A stretch of 64,000 nucleotides of DNA from Hyaloperonospora brassicae. Taxonomy: Eukaryota; Oomycota; Peronosporomycetes; Peronosporales; Peronosporaceae. The stretch spans positions 372,001 through 436,000 of the forward strand of contig CANTFL010000320.1 of assembly GCA_947650285.1 (NCBI GenBank). The letters are read 5' to 3'. Below are positions 20,736 to 33,300 of this stretch, one piece after another (the first letter of the stretch is position 1; every line of letters starts with the position of its first letter). A program made the translations under genes and the position numbers. The notes under the pieces were generated by a model. That model saw only the letters and a list, made by a program, of their open reading frames with translations. It made no database searches and had not been told where the DNA came from.

Positions 20736-21499
20736 GGTATACCCACACCCGACAACCTCGCACCTGGTCCAACTGGAGCTGACATACCTGTGGGCACTGG
20801 CCTTCCCAATCCGTATAACCAAGGTGATTAGGGCATCTAAGGGTAAAATGTAACTATAATACGCATCTACCTATTGCCGCTATTGGCGGCCAGGGACAGA
20901 ACCCTCCCCAGTCTTACCAACATCTAACCGCAGCAAGAGTACGCTAGCCCGAGCAACTACGACAACTACGATCCCATAAGTGATGATGATGATGCGAATG
21001 GCACCATCGACGAGCGGCAGATGTTTGCTTCGGCTATCTTTGGCGTCGTTCCCGGTGCACCGGCCCCAATGCCTGGGGCTCGACGTGTCGGAGGGGGAAC
21101 GCACGCTCCACGATTACTGCTACCCGTCAAACAAGTTGTACCTCCACGCGTCGTACATCGATCTGGAGCGACCACCGCCAGCAGCAGCAGATTCCCCCAG
21201 ACCAAGCTTCCATGGACCAAGCGCCGCTTTCGCAACAACATCTCGCAAAGGTCAAAAGGGATCTGCTCAATGTCTCATTTGGCGCACCCGTAGCTCCACA
21301 AGGACCAGTTGCGTTCCAACAGCCACTGCCGCCACTAGAGCACCACCAGCCGCAGATAATAGCACCGCAAGAGGAGCAACACTTATCGATGTACGCAAAC
21401 CCGGTTGGAATGGGCCCACCGCTTCCACTCGCGCGTGTTCCCGAAGGCATCTCGCCAGCTGCTTTAAACAATCCTTCAACAGTATCATGCCAACCTTAA
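20736..21499 (+). pseudogene. Right half of the interrupted unknown frame
   Basis: After the Copia target duplication, Pro/Gly/Gln-rich and Asp-rich segments (IPTPDNLAPGPTGADIPVG, then SNYDNYDPISDDDDANG) appear in different frames. A final frame of 95 codons (21212-21499), rich in Pro, Gln and Leu, ends at TAA just before the right inverted arm. Stops and frame changes make it a pseudogene at best. I do not recognise a family. Confidence 0.35.
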
Positions 21500-21670
21500 T
21501 TAAGGCTTCAAAACAAGACGATTTAATAGAGACACGACGGTAGCTGGTAGCTATTTGGTAAGTAAACACCGGGCGCAAAAGGGCCAAAAATGTATATTTA
21601 CTTTGATTGTTGCCTCACTTCCTGCCTAACTTCCTGCCATTGTAGGAATTACTTGCTGCCGCCTCGCCTA

Positions 21671-21817
21671 TCCCTAGCAATCAAGCAGTTTCTTATTCCA
21701 TGTTGGAGTTAAGAATAATGTGGTTGACACTATTAAGTGTGTTTTTATACCTGAATTGAGTATAGTACTGGTATTGGGACTTTTGTACATTTGTGGTACT
21801 GGTTTTGAGATTTACTC
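21671..21817. repeat. Right arm of long inverted repeat (partner 14919-15066)
   Basis: Reverse complement of the left arm, ending GAGATTTACTC at 21817. Just beyond it lies GATTATTTGGGGCATTCTTTACCCCCCC (described by position: 21833-21861), which mirrors the G-rich left end at 13977. Confidence 0.7.
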
Positions 21818-21861
21818 TTTTTTTAATTTTCCTGATTATTTGGGGCATTCTTTACCCCCCC

Positions 21862-22470
21862 AAATATAACGCCCCCATGTTTTTGCTGTCCATCTCAACA
21901 CTTGCGAGTGAAGAGTTGGTGATTGAATATGATTAATCTACAATAGGGTTGAAAACGGTAAATACGAAATCTGCCGGATTTAGCAGTTGTAAAGGGTCTT
22001 CCAGACCAATGACACAAATTTGGCCTTGCCAGAGACTAATCCCGGCCATGCAAAAAGTAGTGTTTTAATGAAACAGCAAGAGTGTGTTTTATACGATGAT
22101 GGGTCTTGTTATCACGCAACTTGATGCCTCCCATGCATCGGTCTGGCATTGAGGCAGCGGGGCTACGCAAGATGTTGTTTGATCGACAGCTGCTCACTCC
22201 GAGTATAACGGTGGTAGTGGTTCAAACACAATGCATGGGTACGCGAGTCATGTGGTGTACTGGTTCCATGACTGCATGCGTACGAAGTACTCTAGATGGA
22301 AGAAGACTCGTGTCAGCCAACTAGAAATATACTCATCTGGTTTTTACGGTAGGAAGTAAAATCTTCCACCTTACACTTGAACAGGATCTTGTCACCGTTT
22401 TAGAACCAAATTTTTAAGTCTGTTGTTAAAGTCAGTGGAGTAAGGGTCTTGTTATGGTACAATCGCTAGC
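21862..22470. other. AT-rich stretch, nothing recognised
   Basis: Short frames only and no similarity that I can name. Confidence 0.4.
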
Positions 22471-22949
22471 GCCTTGTGCTGGTTGTTCCTTAAATCGTTG
22501 CTCAGTAAGCAAAGAGGTGATCATGTGACATAATATTATTATCTCTAATAATGGAAAAGAGAATGTTACGTTGAATAATACTCCAAGAATATCACGATCT
22601 ACAGTGATATTGCAGCAGTAACTCAAGGGTCTACTTATTGGTTAGTAGAGACCGTCATGTAATCCGACCGATCGCTGTGACGCGCGCAATGGCTAGTGAG
22701 TAGGCATTATCACACATGATTGTATGCTAATATAATTAAGTTTGGTACTAATCGATGATATATATTTAGGACTTGATTACATTTACCAACAGTTTACTTT
22801 TTTCTACTATTAAGCGTTGTCGTCTACTAGTAACACCTTCCAAATGCGTGCGCGTACGTGCGGTAGCAGGACACTAGATCCTACTGTTGTCAGTGGGGGT
22901 CAGCTACGCACTGAAGTTAGTTTGTAGTCACCGCTAGTGACTTGCTACA
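22470..22949 (+). repeat. Decayed LTR of the inner Ty3/gypsy family
   Basis: Aligns with the 5' LTR of the inner family in plus orientation. Shared landmarks in order are ATATCAC...GTGATATT, AAGGGTCT...ATTGGTT, GACGCGCGCAATG and an ATATAATTAAGT-like AT block. It ends CTACA followed at 22950 by CCTGGTAGTACTTTGTA, the family primer-binding region with one change. Substitutions and indels are many, so this copy is much older than the three copies at 28-59 kb. The left boundary is approximate. Confidence 0.6.
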
Positions 22950-23559
22950 CCTGGTAGTACTTTGTACAATGCCGCAAATCGGCTCAGTCATGAAACGATC
23001 GGTCTGGATACGAACAGTCCTAACTTCGATTTAGATAGCATACAAATATATAGAGCATGTAGAAATCAATCATTCAAAAAGGCTCAAATCAACGGAAAAT
23101 CTTCACGTAAGAGCAACTAAGATGCGTTGTCACTCATACGTCCGCCAAAATCCTCTCCGCGCGCCCACACCGTTGGTTACGCTAACAAATCGTGCAGTAA
23201 GTGGTGCCAGGGTTGAGGTTATGTACATGAGTAATTCCATAATGAGGTACGATGTGGTTTAGAAATTCCTTAGAACAAGCAAGCACCTTATGTACAGAAG
23301 ACCAAAGAATTATATTCAAACATTTTGAACCTCAGCCTTGGCTTACATAAAATTTGAAGTAACCTGAATCACGAGCTATTTTGAGCAATTTACTCTACCA
23401 CTTCTGCTTCTTTTAGTACTAATTTTTCGTCAAATTGCGCCCGATAATTGTTCATTTCGTCTACTCAGTGAACAATTGAGAACATTTACACTCGCCATCT
23501 AGATCAAGTCCAAGGCCGAATCGAAGTTTTACCTTGCGTATATACGACATACCATTCTA

Positions 23560-24990
23560 ACCCTTGATTGAATTTACGGAGAGCACGTATTCAGCAGCCA
23601 GTTGCAAAGATAAAAAAATCTTGCTAGGGTTGGACAACTTGCCGGACGATCTCGGATTAGATCGCCAAGCACTGAGCTCAATCAGTCGAATTTTTTCTAA
23701 TCCCCACTCCTCTGTCCACACCTGCCTGATCTTATGTATGCTCCATGAGCCACAAGGCTGGCAAAAATGTGTTAAATTCTGGAAAACATTTATAAACTGC
23801 GTTGAGTGTAGTAGCGCATATTGTTATTCTGTACTATCGTTGTGGATACCACAGATGTCTATGAATAGCAATCGCTAATGACCACTGCTATCTGGGTAAG
23901 ATATATCGACGCTTTTTGGGATACTGAACTATGACTTGCTTGTCCATCCATCCTTGGGTCCGGTCCGATAGACCACGCCTGGGACATCGTCTGGTATGCC
24001 ACAAATCAGATAATTTTCGAGATTTGTTTTAAAGAATCATGAACGCTGGATTAAGCCTTGCAAATTTCCCGCCGTAAATTCGAACCACCATAGTCACTCC
24101 AACATCACCTGAGAAAACGTCAGCATATTACAAGTTTTTGTCGCCGAGAAAACCTAGAGTCTTATGATTGTCACCATTGACGATAAAATGAGCTTCGTTG
24201 ATACTTCAGACAAAAGTTTCATCCATTTTACTTATAAATTTCGTACAACTTATCCAATATGGTAGTATACTCTTTTTCCAATTCGGAGCTGAGTGGATGA
24301 GCTCGTCATAAGTTTGCCATTTCATCGTGCAAATGACGATGTTGTGATACTCTTGACAGACGAAATACATATTGATGTAATGCGATCATAGAGCGTATCC
24401 CCATCGAGCAGACCACGAAAGGCTGAATAAAATTTACCTTGTGGCGTCTTTAAAAATTCGACCACGATTCGCAACGACATTGGACTTATCTTTAACCCAG
24501 CTTTGCGAAGTCGGTCAAACTTCACCACCAATTCCGCATAAACCCAGGTGACGCATGGCTGGCGTTTACGACCCCGACCATCCATTTCCTTCTCCTCCAA
24601 GCGACGGCGAGGCCACGTTGACACACGGGTCAATTTCCTTGATTATATTAATCTTGCGACGCTTATACAGCAAACCGGCGGTGATCGTGTCTATATCCTT
24701 CCACCAACGAGATGCCTTCTATAAGTTCGCTTTTTGCTCTCCTCGAAATTGATCTCGGTAATTGCGAATAATGCGCGACGCAATCTTGGCCTTCCCGTTC
24801 AGTTTGTCAGTTCTGCTTCAGCAAACATCCATTGATCGATGCAGTGTCGGTCATACAGAGTACTGACGTGCTGTAGAATCCGTTTTCCAGCTAACTCTGA
24901 ATCATCGTTTATTGTCAACTCAACACCTAGTGAAGATTGCAGGACAGTGTTTTCGTAATCACCGTCATCGTCGTCATCTCTTTAAGCAAA
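23560..24990 (-). pseudogene. Dead pogo/Tigger-like DDE transposase
   Basis: Pieces in several minus-strand frames follow the order of the oomycete pogo/Jerky-type transposases. Near 24,550-24,720 is an ASRWWKD-like N-terminal segment. At 24,322-24,633 is GRGRKRQPCVTWVYAELVV with FDRLRKAGLK. Near 23,945-24,015 is a catalytic-core fragment with PDDVPGVVYRTGPK. Near 23,600-23,720 is a C-terminal fragment with IRQVWTEEWGLEKIRLIEL. No frame stays open over more than about 100 codons, so it is inactive. Neither inverted ends nor a TA duplication could be fixed. Confidence 0.65.
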
Positions 24991-25379
24991 TAAAATCAAA
25001 ATGCCGACGGACATTTCAGTCGAAGCTATTTGTCGAAGGGCTTGAGCGCAAAAGAGCTCTTGTATAGAGTTCTCTTGCCGATTTGGCGTGACACCGTAGC
25101 TACTTAATATATAATAAAAAAGATTTCGGGTGGTCCACATATTATTATGCGTGCTTACAGCAATTAGAGTTCCCACAAACATAAATGTGGCCCACGATAT
25201 TTGTGTTTTTTCTGAATAGCTCTAAACTCGAAATATAGGTGGGTCACACTAAATACCGTAAACAATGTAGTTATTAGATAGCCGCTAATATGCAGTTTTT
25301 AAGGTTTTTGTACAGCTCATGATTGCGCATTAGCTAAAGAAACTGACGAAAGTGTTTGCTGTGAACATCCACTTCTATC

Positions 25380-25715
25380 TTTCTACCCACAGAAATTTTA
25401 TGGAAGAAAATATTGTCTAAGTAACTTGGTGCAAAGTCTCTCACCGATATCAACAATCCGTTACGCATCTATTGATGCCATGAGAAGCGCAATTAAGCTC
25501 TATGTCATCACAATCATGTTCATAGCATTTATTTAATGTTGCTCTCTGCCTTTTCGGGATCAACCACTCACGCATAAGAATCTGATAGAAGCCATTTGTC
25601 AGATCCATGGAAGATTGTTTTTGGCAATCACCAATAATTGCGTACCTTCTCGGCATCATTGCCTGAGCCGGTACCGTTACAGCATTATAATTGTTGATTC
25701 GTCACTATCCGCTAT
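25380..25715 (-). pseudogene. Ty3/gypsy reverse transcriptase scrap
   Basis: Minus-strand residues SSMDLTNGFYQILMRE match the RT block SSMDLMDGFYQILMRE of the inner family. Flanking bases align with the RT of copies 1-3 through the block ending in the FDD region, with indels. It is an old truncated copy. Confidence 0.65.
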
Positions 25716-25859
25716 TATGGTGTTTTTATTATAGCAGTTGTTTAAATTGTAAAAGTAGACTTTGAGCGCACCAATTCGAACCAACGCCGAGCTAAGTTAG
25801 CTAATTAGGATGGTATGCTAAGATATGTCGATACCCCTTCGCAAATCATCCCTCCGAGC

Positions 25860-26520
25860 TCAGTTGTGTCTCTCTACAACAGGTGCATCTAAAAAAATTT
25901 CCTGGAGGCTTTCCTAAGCTTAGTAGCCTGTAAACATCTTTCGTCCTGCGACTTCAAACTAATGAGTGAAAGCCGAAACTTAACTCTCTTTTACAGGTCA
26001 CGGAGAACAGTATACGTATTTCCATAAAAATCGCGGTTCCATTTATCGGGTCACCGGATTTTTGCTCGACAAGGGTTAAACAGTGCCGTCTTCAGATTAC
26101 CAAATTATAATTCTACAGCTAAAATTGCGCCGTTTATTCGTAGCAGGCTTGTCGAATAAAAGTTTTTAACGTTTGCTGATAGCAATTGGTCATTACGCGC
26201 TATCTTGATCTCATGGCGCTACCAGTTGATACTTCTACAAGCTTACCCCTCTCTATATTCGATGGCAGGCATAAACTAGAAAACGCAGGTACGTACCGAG
26301 AAAATTTTGGCGTATCATAGGCTTTGACATTTTACTCTGCATTTATTGTATCTTGCTCTCATATAGTAGGACCACCCACGGGACTCCTACTCTGTCTCGT
26401 TGCCTAGTAAATTTTAGAAAGCAAAATTCATTTATCTTTCGAGACTCGCCGAGTTCCATTTGTCAGGTTCATTATGTCGACTTCACTCGAAATGGCGATG
26501 ATGTCTTAAATTGTTGATCA
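25860..26520. repeat. Decayed LTR related to the outer element
   Basis: Shares ordered blocks with the outer LTR at 27.07-27.99 kb: ACAGGTCACGGAGAACAGTATACG (near 25,995) with ACAGGTCACCGGGCGCAGTATACG (near 27,330), and GGCGCTACCAGTTGATACTTCTAC (near 26,215) with its counterpart near 27,560. It is diverged and indel-rich, an old solo or truncated LTR. Confidence 0.55.
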
Positions 26521-26729
26521 AATTTGAACATGTCGAATTCAATGCATCGAGACCAGCTGTTGGTCGAGCTCGGTATGCCTCGTCGAGTTTAGTTTAACTT
26601 ATTGCGCTCCCGGATAGGCGACTCGGCGAGTGTGGTTCGATAAGCTCGACGTCCTGCACGTCTATTTTGGCCAGATAAGCGACATTATACCTAGTAAATT
26701 TCCCTAAACTCATTTTAAGCTCACATACG

Positions 26730-27066
26730 ATCGGAGAAATGTGTGAAAAGTTGACCTACTCATATGGCTCGCTGATGAGGGATTAGATAAGAACTTGTCG
26801 ATCTCTAGTTATTGTTTATAAAGCAGTCGCCTATACTTGATGCAGCAGGAATTCGATTTATATCATATTGATCTCACGTAGAATAGAGTGCATTTGTCTG
26901 TCGAAAGATCGCGCGGTGCGGAGTGATGTAATGCAAACATTAGTTCGATTCAATTATGATAGCGAATGTGTGGTAAAGCAATAACGATATTTTTACCGTT
27001 AAGGTGGAAGAGGGATCTCACAGATTGCAGGCGTCTGTTTAAGTCCGAAAAGAAGCTTAATTGGAG
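26730..27066. other. AT-rich flank of the outer element
   Basis: No gene recognised. The five bases before the outer LTR are TGGAG (27062-27066), the expected target duplication if the element is complete. Confidence 0.4.
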
Positions 27067-27993
27067 TGTGGTATAGTAATTAATTAGTTCTGTAGTGTAA
27101 CAGCCTGAATGTAACAAACACAACAATCGCCGTGTCGGCTCACAGGATAGTATGTTAGGATAAATCCATACGTGGTTCGCCCATTCGGGGTTCAGTTGTG
27201 AATCTCGCCTAACCCATTTCTTTACAACCAATTGCTCCAGAGGACTGCCTGAGCTCAGCAGCTTCGAAACCTCTCTCTTCCTGAGGATTCACACCAAAGG
27301 ATGATAGCCGACGCTTACGTGTTTTGACAGGTCACCGGGCGCAGTATACGCCCGACTAGAAAAACTAAGGATCCCTCGGCTGAGGCCCACCGGCTTGTCG
27401 AACGACAAGCCCTTCAGCGGTGCTGTCTATTGAATCACCGGCTTGTCACTTGACAAGACTCACAACGGTCCCTTCACTAGGTTTACCGGCTCGTCGATGA
27501 CGAGACTCCTTCTTTCGCTAGTAGCGGTCGCCGCCCAACTCGGGCCTTCTTAATCTCTCGGCGCTACCAGTCGATACCTCTACAAGCTATGCCTCTCGAG
27601 GCTCGATGGAAGGCATAATCTAGCCCACGCAGGGGTTTACCTTGAGCGTACGCGTGTCTTGTACTTAAATATTCTGCACTGTATTGAGGGTTATCTCCTC
27701 TTCTCTCCCTGATCTCAAAAAGGCTATTGAGTGGTTCTCCGTCGTCCCACTCATATTTCTATACTTATACCTACTGTTATGGACCATTCGTCATCTCTCT
27801 ATCTCGTCAAATCTCCCCTTGGCTCGTCAAATATTCGCTTGTCGAGTCTTGACTGACCGAGTCTTGACTTGTCGAATCTTGACTCGTCGATTCTTGACCC
27901 GTCGAATCTTCTCTCGTCTAGTCTCCTGCCATCGAGTTTTCTCATGTCGGATCCGCCCCTACCATAATCAAGTCAATAGTAGAGAATACCACG
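27067..27993 (-). repeat. Outer element LTR, left copy (3' LTR)
   Basis: Starts TGTGGTATAG at 27067. The right boundary is set at ATACCACG (27986-27993), which mirrors the start and gives about 927 bp, with the expected final CA changed to CG. It contains a tract of near-repeats of CTTGACTCGTCGAGT (about 27,830-27,920). The first 244 bases match the right copy. Confidence 0.7.
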
Positions 27994-28210
27994 TTCGGAA
28001 ATTCCCTACATTGCAACTGCCCCGGTCATGATACGAAACTAACCGGCGAGTGTCTCGACCAGTGTCTTTGTCTCCACAAATCGTCCTGCAAAAGCCTACT
28101 CTTCTCTCTGGGGTCGACCCATGATACGCAACGACTCGTCATGCTTGCTCTCTTCCCCGTAGCAGGATTGACGTCATTCCCTTTTGTAATGCATCGTTCT
28201 GTTCAGTCTC

Positions 28211-28601
28211 TGTAACCGGGCACACCCTTGCGTAACTTAACGCAAGGGATTTGGGTGCCCCGACGGACGTACACGTGGCAAGCGAGGAAGCGTAGGTAGG
28301 GTAAAAGTAGAACTGTTATATTAATAGAATTAAGTCTTTAAACTACTGTCTCTTCGTTTGACTTAGTTCAACTATATTAATATAACTGGATGTATGGTGA
28401 CGTCTCGTCACCACTCATTGCGCGCGTCTTGCGGCGATTGGTGGGTTGATATCATCACGATATCAACCAATGAACAGAACCTTTGGTCGACCCTTCAATA
28501 TCACCACTTTGGTGATATTGTTCAAAGAATATTCAACTTCATATTCTTTATTGTCACTTTCCTTTAAGTGACAATTCCATGTAACGGGCTGCCCCGTTAC
28601 A
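28211..28601 (-). repeat. Copy 1 LTR (3' LTR)
   Basis: 391 bp, starting TGTAACCGGG and ending CCCCGTTACA. Followed on its right by a C-run (28607-28613), the polypurine tract in element orientation. It contains several perfect hairpins, including ATATCACCA-CTT-TGGTGATAT. Confidence 0.95.
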
Positions 28602-28734
28602 TCACCCCCCCCCTTAACTGATAGTCACCGTGTGAATATCGAAAATATGGCGGCCACCCGTTGGCCACCATTGGGACAGGGAGAACTTGTTGGGTCCGTT
28701 CCATTCACTTTCCACCCGACCTTGCATAGTCAAC

Positions 28735-30340
28735 ATGTCTACGCGGGGTAACTCAAGACACGCACAGCCCGCTGCTGTGCCAGCCTCTGCGGCAGACGAT
28801 TCGTCGTCTGCTGCTCCTTCTTCGCCTGCAGCAACAGGTGCTGCAGGTGCACGCGGCGCCTCACCGCGTGCGCATGATGACCTCGACGTAGAGTTCATCT
28901 ACTCTGGCGAGTCAGACGTGTCTGACTCGGGCAATGTACCAGAGGCGTCTCGATCACCGGCGACGCCTCAGTGTTCGCCAAGACTACTGCCGAACGAATG
29001 GACTCGTGATTTGCGTCACAGTCTGTTCGGCAGTTATGACGATGATCAGGGTGGTGAGGAATATTATTCCTTACCACCGTCGGCTCGTGCGTCTTCTCAC
29101 GAGCGTGATGACGATGGCGTGATCTGTCGTCAATCTGGGAGCCGTGGTACCGGCAGATGTACCACTGTAAAGCATGATGAGCCGAATCCGTGGCGTTTGC
29201 CCGAACAGCTTATCAATAGCCTGTCTCACGAGACAGGCCAACACCATCGAATACCCTTATTCGATGCAACCGAGCTTCACGGCTTGAGTTCCAGCGCGAA
29301 GAACTTTCGCGCTGAAGAAGATTTTTATCTCGATGTCTTTCTTAGACATCGATGGTACAACAGCAACCAAAAGCGTGACAAAACATCGCTTTTGGCTGCG
29401 TGGAACGCGTTCGTCCAAAACGTAAAGAATTTCGGACGAGAAGGGTGTCTCAAGAAACTTGAGGCGACACGCCTCAGGTTCGAACGGCGAACGCCAACCG
29501 GTGCTAGGTACCGGTTGCACTGTTTGTCGAGTGAGGCAGGCATTCCTTGCCTCACATGGGGAGACCCTTGTGCGAGTTGTGTTGACAACTCGCAGCGTGC
29601 ACATAGGGATGTGTATTCCCTAAGTTCACCCTGGGGAAGGGCACACGTCTCGGCTGAGATGCGTGACGCGATTGCAAACTTGCAATCCGTCTACAAGCGC
29701 CTAGGGCGCGTGTTTACCGATGGGCCACAGGACTCATCGAATGAGTCTCGTCATACTGGCGGACGAGATGGTCAACATCCATCAACAGCTGAGAGCGGGG
29801 CTCCCAGCTGTTCCAAGAGGGTGGATACCCCCGCCACTGGACGAGGTAGCTCGCCTTGATCCTGAATCGTCACGGTGATTCAAGATACGCTCCACTAGAA
29901 AGCGTTGATCACCGTGCGCATCCACCAAAGGATGTGGTGGAGGAGAAAAGACCTCCTCCAGATGATTCGGCTCACCATCTCGACCCTTAAGAGATGGATC
30001 GCGCAATCGATGAATTGCGAGATGACTTGAAGCACGAGCGCGACCGGCGCTACGCTTTGACTGATACCGTGCGGAAAAACCGCAAGGATCACGAGGCTGA
30101 TCGGGCGAGGGATCGCGCCGATTATGCCACAGCGCAGCTTCAGGTCGAGCGGGATGTCCGCTCCATATTCAACGAGCTGGCGACAGCTTGGGGGAGATAT
30201 CTCGGTTGAGTTCCGAGGTATCATATCTGCGCGACCAGACGGATCGTCTGGAGCGCGAACGCAAGATCTTGATGGATGTTCTTGAACGTGGGGGCTATTT
30301 ACATCGGAAGAAGAAGGCTCGTACTGACAGTACGGCCTGA
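28735..30340 (+). CDS. Antisense reading frame of the inner family, copy 1 (frameshifted near 29851)
   Basis: On the strand opposite pol, ATG 28735 opens 374 codons to TGA 29857-29859. The protein begins with an Ala/Ser-rich low-complexity region, then an acidic Ser-rich stretch, then a more structured part with NSLSHETGQHHRI, LFDATELHGLSSSAKNFRAEEDFYLDVFL and FGREGCLKKLEATRLRFERR (described piecewise). Relative to copy 3, one base is missing near 29851; past it the frame would run on through 29998-30340 into a strongly helical coiled coil (MDRAIDELRDDLKHERDRR onward) ending RTDSTA. No known domain is recognised. The frame overlaps the sense chromodomain frame in antisense. Whether it is expressed is unknown; its near-intact state in an otherwise broken element argues for recent coding constraint. 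Confidence 0.5.
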
Positions 30341-33300
30341 GCATCCCCACGTTAAACGTAGGATGCGTGCGCATCTTACGTGGCAATTCGAGTGTGTATG
30401 CATTGCCCTTGCGATGCAACACTCGAAATGGCCCAATGTACTTCGGCTGTAGTTTACTACGGCCGACACTAGTGACTGCATGTCCAGGTAAGTTTACCGT
30501 AGACAGTAGTACTAGGTCGTTAACCTTAAATGAAAGAACATTTTCTCTTCCATTCTTGTCTGCGTTCCATTTCTGACGGTCCATCGCATTTGCGATGGAG
30601 TCCTGAACGAAACGGACTAACGCTTCTCGAGTTAGCAGGAAGTTCTCTGCTGACTCTTTGTTTTGTCTTTCAGTGCGCTTCGTGCGCACTGCTAAGAGAT
30701 TGCTCTCTTCTTCAGCGAGGTTGTCTTCTTCCTCGCTGGAATAATCGTTGACGATGCTGAATATACCAGCATCGTCATCATCATCCAAGTCAATAATACC
30801 GTCACCGCTATTATTGAGATGATCTTCTTCATCGATGTCAAGTAGATCGACATCGGCATCATACGTGACGACGTTAACGTCGACACGTGATGAGCAAGAG
30901 CCAAAACGGTTTTTGCTCGAGCGAGTCCCTCCCCCCCTTATCCATGAGTCACACTCTAGAAGGGTGGGCACACGTGGATGGCGTAGGCTATTCACGTAAA
31001 ACGGTGTATGCTGTGTTGAAGCATGCACCGAATTATTGATGGCGAATTCCACCATGGGTAGGAATTCGCTCCAACTCGGACACGAGTGGACATATCCTCG
31101 AAAAATCTCTTAGAGGACACGGTTCGCACGTTCCGTCTGACCATCTGTTTCGGGATGGTCAGAAGTGGACATCTTCAATCGTGTTCCGAGAGTACGGAAC
31201 ACGGTTTGACAAAATGCCGCCGTGAACCGAGGGTCACGGTCGGATACGAGTTCACGGGGTAACCCGTGGAGTCTAAAGACCGTGTATAGAAAGACACGAG
31301 CACAACCTTGAGCCTTGATCGACTCAGGGACAGCATCAAGATGGACCATCTTGCTGAATCGGTCAACAAACACAAGAATACCATTATTCTTGTGAGCGTC
31401 TTCGGGAAACCCGAAGACGAAGTCCATCGAAACGGACTACCAGCACTCTGTCGGAACAGGCAGAGGCTGCAATGGCGCACGTGATGAAGGACTAGGCTTC
31501 ACCCGTTGACAAACCTCGCAAGCACGTATGTACTTGCGAACAAACTGATACTGGCGTGGCCAGTAAAAGTCACGACTTACCGTGAGGTAAGCCTTTTCCC
31601 TTCCACGATGGCCGCTTGTTGGGGCATCGTGACACTCATACATGATGCGCAAACGCAAATCATGATGAGCGGGTACGACGACACGAGGCGTGTCGTCGGC
31701 AACAGCTGTATAGTACAGCAATTCGCTGCGTGTACTATACCGATCCGATGAGGATCGGTACAAAGCCGGTAAATCCCTCATGGATTTACTGGATGGATTC
31801 ACCAGATGATCGATCAATCGCAGAAGATCCTTATCTTCCGCGTATGCCTTTCGTACGTCGTCAAGTAAACTTGACGACGGGACACTGACTGACAGTGTCG
31901 CAACAGTGGGCTTATCCTCACTGTTGGATTGTGCGTCCGGCTCGAAATCGGGCCGGCGCGAAAGCGCATCAGCGACGACATTGAGTCGTCCCGGTTTATA
32001 CTCCACGGAGAAGCTATACTCCGCGAAGAAAGACAGCCACCTCGACATCCTTTGCGAGAGGTGTGGGCTGTTTACGGCCGTGCGTAATGACGCGTGGTCC
32101 GTGTAGACGACAAACGGTCTATCTCCCAAGAGATAGACGCGAAACTTAGCCAGTGCGTACTTCATGGCAAGGAGTTCCTTGTCATGCACTGGGTAATTGC
32201 GCTCAGCTGCTTGCAGCTGACGCGACTAATAACAGATGACGCGCTCCGCGCCATCTGCATCGAACTGCATTAACGCACAGCCGATTGCGAAATCGCTGGC
32301 GTCACAGACCACATGAAATGGTCTTTCCTGATCTGCAATCGCCAAGATCGGCGATTGCATCAAGCTTTGCTTGATACCTTCAAAGGAACGCTGGCACTCA
32401 GCGTTCCATGACCACTTGACATTTTTCTTGAGCAAGCAAGAAAGATGAACAGTCATCTCGGCGTAGTTGCGCGAGTACTTGTGCAAGTACGCCGCTAGAC
32501 CAAGGAACTTCCTTAGTCCCTTGACATCGACTGGCACTAGCCAGTCGGTGATCTCCTTGATCTTTTCGGGATCAGGGCGTACGCCGTGTTTACCCACAAT
32601 GCAACCAAGAAGCGGTATTTCACTAGCCGCGAATATACACTTCTTGAGGTTGGCGTACAACTTAAACTTGCGCATAAGTTGAAGAACCTGACGAACGTGA
32701 GTTCTGTGAGCTTCAACGTCCGTCTTTCCGTCCATAGCCCGGCTATGGACGAACACATCGTCGAAGTAACTCGGTGCGAAGTCTCGCACCGGTCTCAACA
32801 GATTTGTGACACATCTGTTGAATGTTTCAGGGGCATTGCTCAGCCCCTGTGGCATCACTAGCCACTCCCACAGCATCCCGCTGGGGGTACTCACTGCCGT
32901 GAACGGGATGTCCCGTTCACGCATCAGGATGTGATAGAATCCATCCATCAGATCCATGGACGAAAAGATGGTACTCTTTGACATACCATCTATGATGACG
33001 TCCTTCCTCGGTATCGGCGTCTGAGCCGGTACCGTTGCAGCATTCAACTTGTTGAATGCGTGCACTATCCGCCACCCTCCTGTGGCCTTTCGCACACAGA
33101 AGGTCGGAGAGCTGTGAGGGGATGTTGATTCCCTCACATGGCCCGCTGCTAAGCGATCGGCAAAGAACTTGTCGATCGCTAGTACTTGTTCACGAGGCAG
33201 TGGCCACTGCTTCATGACACAGTACTTCGAGCCCGGTTTGAGCTCGATCTCGTGTCGAGTGCCTTTGTCCTTAGGCAACTCGCAAGGTACGGATTCAGGG

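Noticed and set aside
24555..24752. Plus-strand frame opposite the pogo-like transposase
   Set aside because: The opposite strand gives recognisable transposase motifs; this is its shadow.
27780..27950. Repeated CTTGACTCGTCGA-like units considered as a CRISPR array
   Set aside because: Units are imperfect, adjacent and without unique spacers, and lie in an LTR of a eukaryotic element.
29895..30230. Sense-frame extension of copy 1 pol after the SH3-like tail (hydrophobic C-terminal stretch)
   Set aside because: The hydrophobic run is the shadow of the antisense coiled coil; the same holds at 47,360-47,690 and 52,391-52,720. An envelope protein is not supported.
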